64,000 nt of DNA from Cryoendolithus antarcticus. Taxonomy: Eukaryota > Ascomycota > Dothideomycetes > Cladosporiales > Cladosporiaceae. The DNA lies in NCBI GenBank assembly GCA_002077065.1, contig NAJO01000054.1:124001-188000 (forward strand), given 5' to 3'. The translations under genes were made by a program, and so were the position numbers. Below the pieces are notes generated by a model, which ran no database searches, had not been told where the DNA came from, and worked only from the letters and a program-made list of their open reading frames with translations. Below, piece by piece: positions 1-10,330 of the stretch; position 1 is the first letter of the stretch, and each line of letters starts with the position of its first letter.

Positions 1-219
1 GTCGAGGGTATCGAGGATGTCTAGCTCGGCGTGCTCGTGTCTCGGCGCAGGAGCAGCGCCATTCGTGCCGTTCGAGCCATTCGACGTGGCGATACCAGGT
101 TTTCGTAATGCTTGCTGTTGCTGCACGTAGTCGGCGAAGTCACTTAAGGCGGACTCGCCTGCCCGCCGCTCTTGCGCGGAAAGCTGGCCTTGCTTGAAGC
201 GCTCCTGGCGGGTGGTCAT
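1..219 (-). CDS. Hypothetical protein, N-terminal part only (runs off the window edge)
   Basis: The reverse strand is open from an ATG at 219 to the first base of the window, exactly 73 codons with no stop. The peptide begins MTTRQERFKQGQLSAQ and is rich in Gln, Arg and Glu (a probable helical stretch, residues 4-40). It then has a short Asn/Gly/Ala-rich linker (about residues 46-58) and an acidic stretch. I do not recognise the family and infer no function. The rest of the gene lies to the left of the window. The start is the only ATG near the beginning of the frame. It could also be one exon of a longer gene. Confidence 0.6.
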   Translation of the reverse strand, partial: MTTRQERFKQGQLSAQERRAGESALSDFADYVQQQQALRKPGIATSNGSNGTNGAAPAPRHEHAELDILDTLD

Positions 220-541
220 ATTCAGTAGTGAGTGTCCGAGGTAGCGATGATAGTCAGAGAAGCCGCGATATTCGTAGTATCATTGTGGACGTGTGTGAGT
301 AGGAAATGTAGATGGGCGACCGATGTTTGGGTCATGGAGATATATGAGCAAGTCACAGTAGGGGCCCCGCAATGTTACAGTCATCGATCAACCTCACAGT
401 CATTGACAGCGGACTCATATGAAAAGTAGATCATTCTGAAACTCAGGATACTGTGTTCGGCGATTGGCGATGGATTGACATCGATCGGGACACCGCAAGA
501 CGGTCATATGTAAAAATGGTCAACCTTCCGTGACTATTCTG
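220..541. other. Intergenic, 322 bp: promoter of the leftmost gene and 3' side of glyoxalase II
   Basis: No convincing reading frame, RNA gene or repeat is seen. Both neighbours are on the reverse strand, so this stretch should hold the 5' region of the partial gene and the 3' untranslated region of the glyoxalase gene. Confidence 0.5.
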
Positions 542-1872
542 CTACATCGAGTTCTTCGCCTCCCGGAGCGCAGCCATCACATCTACTCGTCCAGTCTTGC
601 CGGTGAACTTTTGTACTGCTGGATCCTGCTCATGGTCAGTGATGCAACTCACACGATCTCCACACTTCGGATTCGTTCACTTACATCCAGTCGCATGAAC
701 ACATTGTGCTTCTAAGCGAATTGTCAGCGAGTCTCGACATATCAGACGACCGTCCATCGTACCTTCTCGTCACCAATCGTGAACTTTCCCTGCGTCTGCT
801 TGTTTGCGTCGGCGAACGCCTCAAGCTTCTTGATAGAATCTGACTGATCGACCTTAACGCCGAACTTAACGTTGCCTTTAGTGTACTCGTGTCCAGGCTG
901 TGAGGCATGTCAGTCGTCTGCACTCAGCCATACGATAGAGGCGTGCCATACATAGACTTTCGTGTCATCGGGCAAAGTACCCAAAGTCTTGTTGAGCGCA
1001 GTGTCCATCTCCTCGGCTTTGCCTTCGAAGAACCGACCACAGCCTACATCGAGATCAGTACGAGCGCCTTACGTTGGGATTTACAATCCGACCTACCTCC
1101 AATGAACAGCGTATCGCCGGTGAACACAGCTTTGTCGTTACCATCCTCAAACAGGAAACATATGCTGTCTTGTGTGTGACAAGGTGTGTGCAAAGCCTTG
1201 ACCTTAATACCCTCACCAATTGTGAAGGTCTCGCCGTGTGCCGGGGTCTTGGTGACCTTGGTGCAGTCCTTACCGCCTATGATGGGGAGAGGGTAGGACT
1301 TGAGCTACACAGGATCAAGGTCAGAGAACGCCTCCAGAATGGAAGGTAGCGGGACGTACAATCTCGACATTGCCGCCAGCGTGATCGTGATGGCTAATTA
1401 CATAGAGTCAGACTCATTTTTAGCGTGAGACGTTCCTGTCGGCTTACTGGTGGGTGTTGATGATCTTCGTCAACTTGATACCGCGGTCTGTAGCCTTCTT
1501 GAGGTGTGGTAATACTCTGTACGAGTGTCAGATGGCTGCTGGATGTTGCAATTGACTTAGACGGACTCTGATGGGTTGGCAGGATCAATAATCACGGCCT
1601 CCTTGGTCTTCTCATCTGTAACGAGGTAGGCGTAGTTGTTGCCACTTCCCTCCCCTGGGATTGATCAGATGCTGTGACACAAATACGATCGGCAATCAGG
1701 GCATACACATGGGGATTGATTCGATATGCATCTTGCGAATTGACTTGGACTGAGCGAGCTCGGGATTAGTATGGAAGAGAACGAAGTAACCCAGGAGGGC
1801 AACGCCTACCGCGAATAGGGTTGGTGTGGCAGGACGGGACAGAACACTCTTAGCTGTACGAAGCAAGCTCAT
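542..1872 (-). CDS. Glyoxalase II (hydroxyacylglutathione hydrolase), membrane-anchored form, nine exons
   Basis: Zn-dependent hydrolase of the metallo-beta-lactamase fold that converts S-lactoylglutathione to lactate and glutathione, the second step of methylglyoxal detoxification. Nine exons fit: 1707-1872, 1567-1654, 1448-1516, 1360-1393, 1097-1304, 952-1043, 763-897, 683-709 and 542-625, giving 300 aa in a continuous frame. The metal-binding motif is THHHHDHAGG, split by the third intron. Further family motifs are the [17 protein letters not shown] block and PGHEYTKGN. The start at 1872 is the first ATG; a GTG lies upstream. Residues about 17-33 are strongly hydrophobic after a basic N-terminus, suggesting a mitochondrial target or membrane anchor, which the cytosolic enzyme lacks. 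The second intron needs the weak donor GTCCGT. The eight introns and a 27-bp exon are unusual among neighbours that have 0-3 introns. Confidence 0.9.
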
Positions 1873-3695
1873 GAGTACTATGGTCACGGGCACTCAGAAG
1901 ACGATTGAGACTCTTCCACATAAGAGAGGCATTGAAGTCGCGGACTTGCGTCATGGCGGTTCCTGCTTACCTAACGGCTCATTCAAGGCACTATACCGAC
2001 CACCAAAGGCATTGTGATTATCTCGATAGTATGCGGAGATGCCTCTGCAGTCCTGGGGAGATGAGGTATCACGTAGCTCAGTGATTGAACGCATGGAGCA
2101 GAAGCGACGAGTACCGGACTTCAGTAGCGCGTGGCGCAGAAGTTGCAACGCGCAAGCGAACATACATCAATATTGGTGCGTCCCCAACGACGGCAAGAGG
2201 TCTAGAAAGCGGTTTATTCGTCGCAATATGCACTCCTGACGTCTTGGGCCGCGTACGCGCGTATCCGTAAGGCGCGGATTGGTGATATTTGCGTGGCGAT
2301 CGAGACCATTCCATCCTGCTCACTTTGCTGTCATCATTGCGTGGTTCTGACCGCATGCGCGGCGGCGTGAGATAGCGATCGATGCAGCGAGGAAACGCAT
2401 CAAGAAGGAAGTTGTTCATGCTTCAATCGACAACGACACTGGATTATAACAGTCGAGCTGTCAAGAATAGGAATAAAGAGCTGTCGACGATGGTCAAGTA
2501 CAACTCTTTCTCTCGTCGAAGAAGCCGTTTCACACGCAACGGCTGGACCCGGTCGGAGACGGGCACACAACCGTCTCTTCCTCCAAGCTTCCACGGCTTC
2601 GTTTCTCTCGGATCGACTCGATCTTCTTCGGGAAACATCCGTGCACCCCCGCGCTTGCAGCTGCCTTGTTGTGATCTCCCACCGCACCATTTTTCGCCGT
2701 CGAACAGCACCTCTTCAACCACTTTCTATCATCGTGTGGTCATGCTTCCGTCACTGAATCACCTTGTTACGATGGAGAGGGCTCGACAATGTATACTGAT
2801 CGAGATCGTAATGATCGGTGTCATGTAGCGGGTGACAGCGATGATGCGCTCTATCGCAATCAACGTGCGCTTGAGACGTGACTCCGATCGCGTACTTCCT
2901 TCATTGAGATCCTTCGTTCTTCCTTTTCTTTCTCTCGTATCCAAGTACATTTCCTGGCATACCACGGGCGCACGATGACTGTGTCGCTTCAACACGGTCG
3001 CGCCGTCCGCGGCGCATCCGGCCAGGATACGCTACGCCTAGATACCTGGATCCACGGCCAATTGAAGGAAACACCCCCCACTTGATCGTCTCGATCACGG
3101 CGCCCCCTGTTATCGAAGAGAGCATCTGGACATCGATTCTGGGTCACACTTGTGGCACGCGCGTCAAGGCTCAGTAGACGAAAGATTGAGGACCGTCAAG
3201 GCACTGTTGCCTCGCTCCCGGGTGAACTGTACCTTTCGCGCTTCGCTAGCCGACAACCAGGTCAACGTTCATTATCGCAGAGCAGACTGCCCAGGTGGCG
3301 AGAATGTTGATGTGTCACGCTCGCACTCGCCCGGCCTCAAAATGGATCTTCAGGACGTTGTTGTTTGACTACATGCAGGTGTCAGACACCCAATCGATCG
3401 ATCGTATAAGAAGCTCCTCAATTCGCCACTGCGTCGCACATTGACGCTTGCAATCTGATTGAGAGATCACGGTCGATTGCTTTTGATTCTTATATCTACT
3501 AGCCCCGTTTTCCATTACACCCCTTCGCTTCTCGACCGAGGACGTGCTGTAACTGGGACAGCAGCAACACACAGGCGGTTCCGCCACTAAGGTGCCGTTG
3601 CTCGGCATCGCCACGAGTCAGGATCTCCACCAGCGTGAGATGTCCTCAGCCTATTGAACAAAATAATAAGAAATTCGTCAGGGCCTCACGCGTGC
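1873..3695. other. Gene-poor stretch, 1.8 kb, between glyoxalase II and the bZIP gene
   Basis: Only short, low-complexity or overlapping frames occur here (the longest is about 148 codons at 2382-2828), and none shows a recognisable domain or convincing splice structure. The right end should contain the 3' untranslated region of the bZIP gene and the left end the glyoxalase promoter. I see no tRNA, repeat array or transposon remnant. A fast-evolving small gene or non-coding RNA cannot be excluded. Confidence 0.4.
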
Positions 3696-4906
3696 TCAAC
3701 CCGCATGCGAGTAGCCGTCCTGAGCGCCAAACTCAGCCTGCAGGTACTCAGCAAATTCCGCCGCCTGGTCGCGTTCCTGCATCTCTATGTCGCCACGCCC
3801 GTCTTGGCCACTACTCATGCCAGCGAATGCGAAAGTCGAAGGCGCAGCGAAGGAATGGTGTTGCACTGCCGAAGATCTCCCCTGTCCGGACCCTGCCGAC
3901 CCGCTGTCGCTGTCCTGTCGATACTTGCAATCTGGATTATGTCCGAAGCCACCATTACTCGTGGAAGACCCAATACCATCAGTGCCCATGGCGACCTTCT
4001 GCGCCTGGTTGACATTGTACCTTGCAATGCGGCAATTACACCCTTGATGATCCAATGCATGCGTGCGCAAGTCGGTAAGCTCGCCACGCAAGTCCTGAAC
4101 CTGCTTCTTGAGGGCAGAGTTCATGGCACTCAAATTGCGGTGTCTATCCTCGATTCCTTCGATGTTGTCCTTCTTCTTTGCCCGGCACTTGGCCGCTGCC
4201 AATCGATTCTTTTCTCGATACTTTTCTTTTTTGTCACCACCTTCCTCCTCTTCACTGACTCCCGACACTGGACTAACTCCACTACCTCTTCTCTGCTTTT
4301 TCTTCGAGTGACGTTGCATTGCTGCGTCACGAGCTCGTTCCGACCTATCCTTCCGACCGCGCTCCTCGGACGAGATCTGCGAAGCCAGCTGCGCTTTCGA
4401 GTCTGACGCCGCTTCGCTGGATGCATCGTCAGGAGGAGTGACTTGACCGAATTTCTCGATCGCCGACACCGACTTTCGCGGTATGCCTTGTCGCAGTCCA
4501 ACGTTCTGCTGGAACATATCCAGATCGAAAGCTGGCTGCGCGCCACCATGTGGCCACGCATCTACAGCATCCGCAGTCTGCTGCAGCATCTGCTGGTACG
4601 CTGCGAAGCCACCATGACTCTGTTGGAACGAAAAAGGACTCGATTCAAAGTGTCTGATTCGCTCGTTAGTGTGGGGCTCTGGTGGCGACGATCCCGCGAG
4701 TAGACGAACCTCGCATCTCCTTGTGCAGCCACGAAAGCCTGCTGCTGCTCTTCCAGATGCGAGCCATGCATCGAAGCAAACTCGTCATTCATCGACACTT
4801 CGCCAAAGCGGTACTCCGGCTGAGGGTCATAAGCGCCATCATGGTAATTCTGGTGCGAAAACGCGATATCGCCGCTACGGGTAGAAGGTGAGTCCTGCGG
4901 GGTCAT
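3696..4906 (-). CDS. ATF/CREB-type bZIP transcription factor
   Basis: Nuclear DNA-binding protein of 384 aa. Exons are 4710-4906 and 3696-4653, with a 56-bp intron that restores the frame (Asp-Ala-Arg joined to His-Phe-Glu). The basic region at about residues 207-227 contains NRLAAAKCRAKKK, the N-x7-C/S-R signature of bZIP proteins. A leucine-type zipper follows to about residue 268, then a Cys pair (GCNC). The pattern resembles fungal Atf1/AtfA and AtfB stress regulators, which act in osmotic, oxidative and conidial stress responses; the exact orthologue is not determined. The N-terminal half is Gln- and Ser-rich, the middle acidic, and the C-terminus Gly/Ser-rich and probably disordered. 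A palindromic CRE site lies 641 bp upstream, so autoregulation is possible. The ATG at 4906 is the first in frame. Confidence 0.88.
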
Positions 4907-6113
4907 AGTATGGCTATTCTGTGCTCAGGAATGAGTGTTGCAGCGATATGAGCAGCAAAGGATGCTCTGAAGCTGGGTGGCGAATCCGCACAGCAGACTT
5001 TGTTGGTGGGGCTTGCAGCGGGTGGGCTGGCACGCAAAGATGCTGCAAGAGACCTAAAAGCCTCGTGTTGCGTGCGCGGTGCCTCTTTGGTAGTGAAGGT
5101 GAGTTCACTCAATGTTGTAGTGATGATGGCGAACGGTATGCAATTGGAAATGGAGCTGTGACTTGTGAGATAGAGGTGGCGAATGGAATTGACTTTCTCG
5201 GAGCTTTGGCCGAGGCCGTTCAGACAAGGATGCAGATCTGGGGATGGTTTTTCCGGAATACTGTGTTGGCAATGTGAATGAACGTCTTTACGGTGTTGGG
5301 ATGATGCTTCTAGTCAATGGTGTACCCCGGCGCGTGCTCCACGCAATGCTCCCAATTCTCGGAGTCGCACTCCGAGACACTCCTGTACCAAGGTACGACT
5401 TCAACATCCAGCTGGTTCCTACTGCACAAGCCACAACATCAATCGTGGCTTACGCCTCTTGCCCTGTGCTCAGATCTGCTTTCTCGCTGCGGGGTTCTCT
5501 CGCTCCAGACCTCGCAAACGGGACGGCAATCGCTGGGATGCCATGCTGACGTCAAGTGGAGCTGTCAAGTAACGAATCGGAAATCTGCCTTTAGGACTTG
5601 GGTCCGCGATAGTCGTTTGCTAAGCACCGCAAGGAAAAGCTACGGATCTGATTTGCGGTGCGGCGGGCACGTAGGTGGCTTTGCGAGGTGAGAAGGAAAT
5701 GGGGCGAATTTGTGTTGCTGATGGGCTAGATCTTGAGGTTCAAGTGGGGGAGGATTGCACCTGTGCGACAGTAGTCACGATAACATCGGTATTGTTTCCT
5801 CGCAACGTGGCTGAGATTGATGATTTTCCGGTATGGATAATAGTTGCACGATCGCGACGCCACATCCGTTGTTCCTTTCCTCATTGCACGTGAGCCGGCA
5901 TGCGACATGGCAGCCTCCACACGCAAGGTATAGTCCTGACACAATGTCGCCGGTGATCTCGGACAGCGGATGTACTGCGCAAGACTCGCGCTATGCCGCC
6001 TTTGCTACCTCGTCGACTAGACATAAGCTCAGGTCGTCCTGTCAGCCTCAAAGAGACCCTTCGTACACCAGCGTACTGTGATCTAACTCAATCCGAAGCC
6101 AGGTACTTCATCC
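4907..6113. other. Intergenic, 1.2 kb: long 5' region of the bZIP gene
   Basis: No supported gene is seen. Several overlapping frames of 60-125 codons are open, but none has a domain or a biased composition typical of the window's real genes. The region holds a full palindromic CRE site (5547-5554) and a short perfect inverted repeat (5358-5376). A long upstream region is common for stress-regulated fungal transcription factors. Confidence 0.45.
5547..5554. promoter_or_regulatory. Palindromic CRE element (TGACGTCA) upstream of the bZIP gene
   Basis: An exact 8-bp ATF/CREB consensus lies 641 bp upstream of the start codon of an ATF/CREB-type bZIP gene. About one such 8-mer is expected by chance in 64 kb. 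I noticed no other in the window, though I did not search exhaustively. Its function is inferred only from the site and its position. Confidence 0.35.
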
Positions 6114-6986
6114 TCACACCTTCCCCCGTCCCATCATCTCCCGATATCGCTCAATGACCTCCATCCTCGCGCTCCCCAACTCCTCTCGCTTCTTCAGACT
6201 ACCTGCGCCTTTGGGCACATTTGCAACATCCACCCTCGCCCCCTCCTTGACCTTGAACCTCTCCCTAGGCTTGACCTTGATCTCTGGCGGCGCCTGCGCA
6301 ACATCATTCAACGCTACTCTCCCCCCTCGCTTCTCCTTCAGCACCTCCCACACATCTCCCTCCTTCTCCTCGCTCTCACCAATTTCCCGTCGTCGCTTCT
6401 TCGAGAGCCCAAAGCCGGCTGTCGCAGCTGCAGTTTCGGGATCCGAGTCTCCGTCCTCGGCTTCTTCCCTTGCGGTCTCCAGAGCGTCTTTTCGTTTTTG
6501 GTCTTCCTCGCGCCAAGCGGCGTACATTTTGTGCATGCGCTTTTCGGTTTTGGTGCGGGCTTCTTTCACACCTGGGATGTTCTGGCGGCCTTTCCGCGCG
6601 AGACCAGAGACGGGCAGAGATTGGTCGACGCGGGCGTTGAAGTCGGAGATGCGTTCGCCGGGAAGCAGTTTGGGGACATCTCGGCTTGACTCTGTGCGTA
6701 TGGCTTTGGGCTTTGCTTTCGCGGGCTTGTCGCCGCGTTTCCGGTTGCCGTCATCTAAGCCGCTTCGAGGCTTTTGAGTATTCTGCTTCGAGAGAAGTCG
6801 CGCAAAGGCTCGGGGAGTGTCATCTGCGCCATAGCCGGGTATCGCGGTGCGTTTTCGCTTGTTTGAGGTTGCGTTGGAGGAGAGGAGAGAAGCTTTTGTG
6901 TAGGCCGGGAGAGGTTTGGCTTGGACTGTGGGTGGGAGGTTGAAGTCGGACTTGTTGGTATCTTTGCGCGTGTGTTTGTGAGGCAT
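6114..6986 (-). CDS. Basic coiled-coil nuclear/nucleolar protein, conserved hypothetical
   Basis: Single-exon gene of 290 aa. The ATG at 6986 gives the start MPHKHTRKDTNK; a longer reading would need a TTG start. The protein is very rich in Lys, Arg and Glu, with several nuclear-localisation-like clusters (KRKR near residue 43, KKRRR in the second half). A GERISDFNARVDQSLPVSGL block is followed by a charged helical region with many Lys and Glu. Composition and layout resemble small ribosome-biogenesis or CCDC137-like proteins, but I cannot assign a family firmly. It is divergent from the oxidoreductase gene, 311 bp away. Confidence 0.72.
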   Translation of the reverse strand: MPHKHTRKDTNKSDFNLPPTVQAKPLPAYTKASLLSSNATSNKRKRTAIPGYGADDTPRAFARLLSKQNTQKPRSGLDDGNRKRGDKPAKAKPKAIRTESSRDVPKLLPGERISDFNARVDQSLPVSGLARKGRQNIPGVKEARTKTEKRMHKMYAAWREEDQKRKDALETAREEAEDGDSDPETAAATAGFGLSKKRRREIGESEEKEGDVWEVLKEKRGGRVALNDVAQAPPEIKVKPRERFKVKEGARVDVANVPKGAGSLKKREELGSARMEVIERYREMMGRGKV

Positions 6987-7297
6987 GATGGCGAATACAC
7001 TATGCGGTACGCCCAAGCAGATATTCTACAAGGCAGGAGCTCTGACTCGACTTCACACACTCAGCGACTTTTTTGGGAAAGAGCCGGGATGTGGGGGTGT
7101 GGGGAAAAGAGGTCCACTTCCACGACAAGTCAGATTAATGCACGATATCCTAACCTGCGCCGGGTGAATGCAGCGTGGCTATTGCGATAAGGTGACGTAC
7201 CCAAAGTCTTGGAGATACCGTAGGAGACCAGGTAGGCATCATTTTGGTTCCAACAGTAGAACGGTTCCCCGTGCAAGTCTAGCAGCAGTAACTCACC
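6987..7297. promoter_or_regulatory. Divergent promoter region, 311 bp
   Basis: Lies between the start codons of the basic nuclear protein (reverse) and the oxidoreductase (forward), so it should contain both promoters. No specific site is recognised. Confidence 0.45.
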
Positions 7298-8410
7298 ATG
7301 AGTTCCCCAATTGGCGTAGCAATCATAGGCAGCGGTATGTCTTATGGAAAGGCCCATATGTCTGGTCGCCACTAATGGAACCCAGGCATCTTCGTGAAAG
7401 AAGAGCACCTCCCAGCCGTGCTTGACAGCCCAGACCTCGCCCTTAAAGCCATCTACTCCCGGTCCCTCGCTTCTGCCAAATCTGTCTCGGAGTCTGCCTC
7501 GCTCAAGAACATCGATATCTACTCCGAGGACAGTAAGCCTCTGAAGGAGCTCCTTTCTCGCGAGGACATAAACGCCGTGATCATCGCGCTGCCCATTCCG
7601 AATCAACCAGAGTACATCAAACAATGTCTATCAGCCGGCAAACACGTTCTCGCCGAGAAGCCGATCGCGAAGGACGTTGCTACCGCTAAGGAACTCCTAG
7701 CTTGGTACCATGAGAACGTCGATACGAAAAAGGTCTTCTTCGCCATCGCAGAGCAATACCGCTTTATGGCTCCTTTCAATGTCGGCGCAGAGCGGGTCTC
7801 ATCGTTCGGCAAGATTCTAAACTTCAGAGTCCGTATGCAGACTTGCATACAACCTGATATGAAGTATCTCGCGACCTCATGGCGAAAGGAACCAGAGTAT
7901 CAAGGTGGCTTCCTGCTAGACGGTGGCGTGCACTTTGTCGCTGGCATGAGGCGATTGCTAGGCTCAGGAGGCAAGCTCGAAAGGGTCAGCGCGCTCACGA
8001 CCTTGCATCAAGAGTACCTCCCTCCAGTCGACACAGTAGATGCCATCTTCCGCCTCGCCTCTGGCGGGCAGGGGACTTTCAGCCTCTCCTTCGGCTCTAC
8101 GGGCACAGGCACCGAATGGTCCGTCGCTTGCGAGAAAGGCGAAGTTTCCGTATCGCCTTTCCCAGGCGACGACAAGGGCGTGACCGTCAAGGCTAGAGGC
8201 GAGAAAGAAGGCAAGTTTGAGAAAGCTGAAGACGAGTACGGAGGCGTGAAGACGGAGGTATTTGCTTGGGCGAAGAGTCTGAAAGACGGGAACCCGAATC
8301 CCTTGCAGAGCGCTGAGGAGGCGTTGGCGGATTTGGAGGTGCTGGAGGCGATGTTGAGGAGTGGGGAGAAGGGCGGGGAGGGCGTAGAGTTGAAGTTACA
8401 GACAGGGTAG
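7298..8410 (+). CDS. Gfo/Idh/MocA-family NAD(P)-dependent oxidoreductase
   Basis: Two exons, 7298-7334 and 7386-8410, give 353 aa. The first exon encodes MSSPIGVAIIGS and the junction rebuilds the GxG nucleotide-binding turn (IIGSGIF) of a Rossmann fold. The family's EKP motif is present at about residues 103-105 (AEKPIAKD), with the Lys expected to act in catalysis. A central GGFLLDGGVHF block and the C-terminal alpha/beta domain match dehydrogenases acting on sugars, inositol or dihydrodiols. The substrate cannot be read from sequence. No signal peptide or membrane segment is seen, so it is probably cytosolic. It is convergent with the next gene, with only 41 bp between stop codons. Confidence 0.9.
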
Positions 8411-8451
8411 TACTGAAGTGCGTGCTACCTGAAGGGCTTATCTCTATTTGC

Positions 8452-9705
8452 TCAGGTAGGCTGATCGGGCCACCCTTGTACATCTTGCGCGCTGCCAGCT
8501 CCTGCGCGGCCGCTACTATCCCCGAGGTTGAACTGTGGACCTCCATTCTCTGCTCCAAAGTCCACGAATTCATCAAAAGCCCCTTCCAATTGCGCTGCAT
8601 CCCCTCCCATCTGACCTGCCGCCTGCTCTGTGTCCGCTGGCCAAGCGAAGTGCTCTGCCGTGCCACCAACATCTCCCCCTCCCAGCGTCCCGTCTCCTGT
8701 CCTCACAATTCCCCCGCTCTTCTTCTCGCCCGCCCCATCCACCCTCCCAACCTCCCCAAAGCCACCTCCCCTCAACCACTCCCTCCCCCTCCCTGTTGCC
8801 GCCTCATCTCCCTCCATGTCCCAAAACACAAATCGACATACCCCACAGCAGCACAGCCGACTATGCGGCATGTTATGCTGAGTATGCATATGCATCAGCA
8901 CTTCGTCTTGCGTTGGGAACAGTTGCGGGAGAGTGAGAGCAGGGAGTTGGGAGCAGGGGTGGCAGGTGAAGGGGCCGGGAGGGTTGGAGGTCGGTTTGGG
9001 GGTAGTGGAGGTGAGTGCTGGGTCGATGTTGGGATTGAGGTTGTTAGAGGGATGAGGGCGGGAGGGTTGGGCGGATGCGCCGTCTAGAGCGAGGAGATGG
9101 GAGGTGGGTTGCTGTGTTGGGGGGCGAGCGGGCTTTCGTCGGGATTGCTGTGATGTTGCGGGAAGATAAGTATCGTGCGCGCCATCGAGAGCAAGATAGC
9201 GGTCTCTCTTGCCCGAAAGAGTGTTCTGTGTGTTGGACCCGGGCGGTCGCTGCGTGGGTGCGAGGGGCTGCGACAGGCCGTAGGTGTACGGGCTCTGGCT
9301 GCTGTAAGGCGTCCCTAGGCCTTGGAATGCTGTGGCTACTGGTGTTGGATCTAAAGCAGTGTGCGGAGGTAGAGCCTTGTTATTTGTCAGTCTACGTTCC
9401 CAATGAGATCTTCCTTGCATTGTCGGACGATCAAATTGTGTCCGTGAGGTATCTGCTGCGCTGCTCGGCATTACCAGCGCGTCTTGAAGTACGTGGTGAT
9501 CTGGCCTTGTGGAAGCATCGACGATGCCGCCCTCATGGCTAAGAACATGATCTGGGATGACCTCCGGCGGCCGCATGAACGGCACATCGTAAAGCGAAGC
9601 AGCATATGGGTGGTGCGTCTTGAGAGCTCGCGGGGGCGAAGTGCTTGCAGTGATCCCGGTCGTAGGTACAGCCGCTTTCGTTGGCTCTACGGGTGAAGGA
9701 TCCAT
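8452..9705 (-). CDS. Proline/threonine-rich protein with a C2H2-like zinc-finger motif, hypothetical
   Basis: An open frame of 417 codons from the ATG at 9705. The frame remains open to about 9894 without an ATG, so an upstream exon or different start is possible. The first 240 residues are rich in Pro, Thr, Ser and Gln and probably disordered. Two thirds along, FTCHPC...HMHTQH has Cys-x2-Cys followed by paired His residues, reminiscent of a degenerate C2H2 finger, and a second Cys cluster (LCCCGVC) follows. The C-terminus is Gly- and Asp/Glu-rich. No family is recognised. A regulatory, nucleic-acid-binding role is a guess. Reality of the gene rests on frame length and composition. Confidence 0.6.
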   Translation of the reverse strand: MDPSPVEPTKAAVPTTGITASTSPPRALKTHHPYAASLYDVPFMRPPEVIPDHVLSHEGGIVDASTRPDHHVLQDALVMPSSAADTSRTQFDRPTMQGRSHWERRLTNNKALPPHTALDPTPVATAFQGLGTPYSSQSPYTYGLSQPLAPTQRPPGSNTQNTLSGKRDRYLALDGAHDTYLPATSQQSRRKPARPPTQQPTSHLLALDGASAQPSRPHPSNNLNPNIDPALTSTTPKPTSNPPGPFTCHPCSQLPALTLPQLFPTQDEVLMHMHTQHNMPHSRLCCCGVCRFVFWDMEGDEAATGRGREWLRGGGFGEVGRVDGAGEKKSGGIVRTGDGTLGGGDVGGTAEHFAWPADTEQAAGQMGGDAAQLEGAFDEFVDFGAENGGPQFNLGDSSGRAGAGSAQDVQGWPDQPT

Positions 9706-10330
9706 AGCGGTAGCAGAAGAGTACACACGAAGTGCAGCTCTGCTGCGGGAAGGGAGGCCTCCTAGTCTAAGAACGTTGATGTCTAGACTTACTGGACGTG
9801 ACGCGTAGATGCTTGTGTTGTCGAGACACCATAAGGCCTTGCATTTTGTGATTACTGGGTTCACTTGTCGTAGCGCCCCACGAGGTGAATTCACTAGACT
9901 GGCCTAGGTCTGACCACAGGCGTATGTGATCCGCGCCCGTAGACGCGACCAGCCCAGAACATACTGCGTGAGTGAATAGTAGCGGGAGCTGGCGAGCAGT
10001 CGTATGAAGGGGTAGATTCTGTCTGTTGCGTCCTGCGTTCCAGCCATGACTGTTCGATCTGCGAAGCCGTCAGTATCCTCGAGCCCTTTACGCTGAGAGT
10101 CCATGTTTCGGGCACGCAGTATTGCGCACGAAGCCATGATGTCTCGATGGCGGCGTTCAGGCTGTGATATTCCAAAGTTCGATGCAGGATCCGCTTAGTA
10201 TGAGACGAGAATATAGTACACCCGCTACGAAGAAGTCCCGGCAGCGACTCCACTATACACAAAGGTAGATGGAGTGCTGGCCGATGATCATACATGAAAG
10301 ACCGTTGCCCTGCACCACATGCCACCGCCT
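9706..10330. other. Unassigned, 625 bp, upstream of the zinc-finger-like gene
   Basis: Two reverse-strand frames (about 77 and 143 codons between 9894 and 10325) overlap here without domains; the longer one lacks an ATG start. They could be an upstream exon of the preceding gene, but no splice pair is compelling. Otherwise the stretch holds the promoter of that gene and the 3' region of TOM22. Confidence 0.35.

Noticed and set aside
2382..2828. 148-codon forward frame in the gene-poor stretch
   Set aside because: Arg/Ser-rich composition, no domain, and shadowed by reverse frames; not supported as a gene.
3654..4406. 250-codon forward open frame over the bZIP gene
   Set aside because: Antisense shadow; the reverse frame has a clear bZIP domain.
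5358..5376. Perfect 8-bp inverted repeat with a 3-base loop
   Set aside because: Too short to distinguish from chance, with no downstream T-run or known operator pattern.
6154..6777. 207-codon forward open frame
   Set aside because: It is the exact shadow of the basic nuclear protein on the reverse strand; GC-rich codon bias opens the antisense frame.
8422..9087. 221-codon forward frame opposite the zinc-finger-like gene
   Set aside because: Antisense shadow of a longer reverse frame; no domain.
9894..10325. 143-codon reverse frame next to TOM22
   Set aside because: No ATG start, no domain and no convincing splice connection; left as unassigned sequence.
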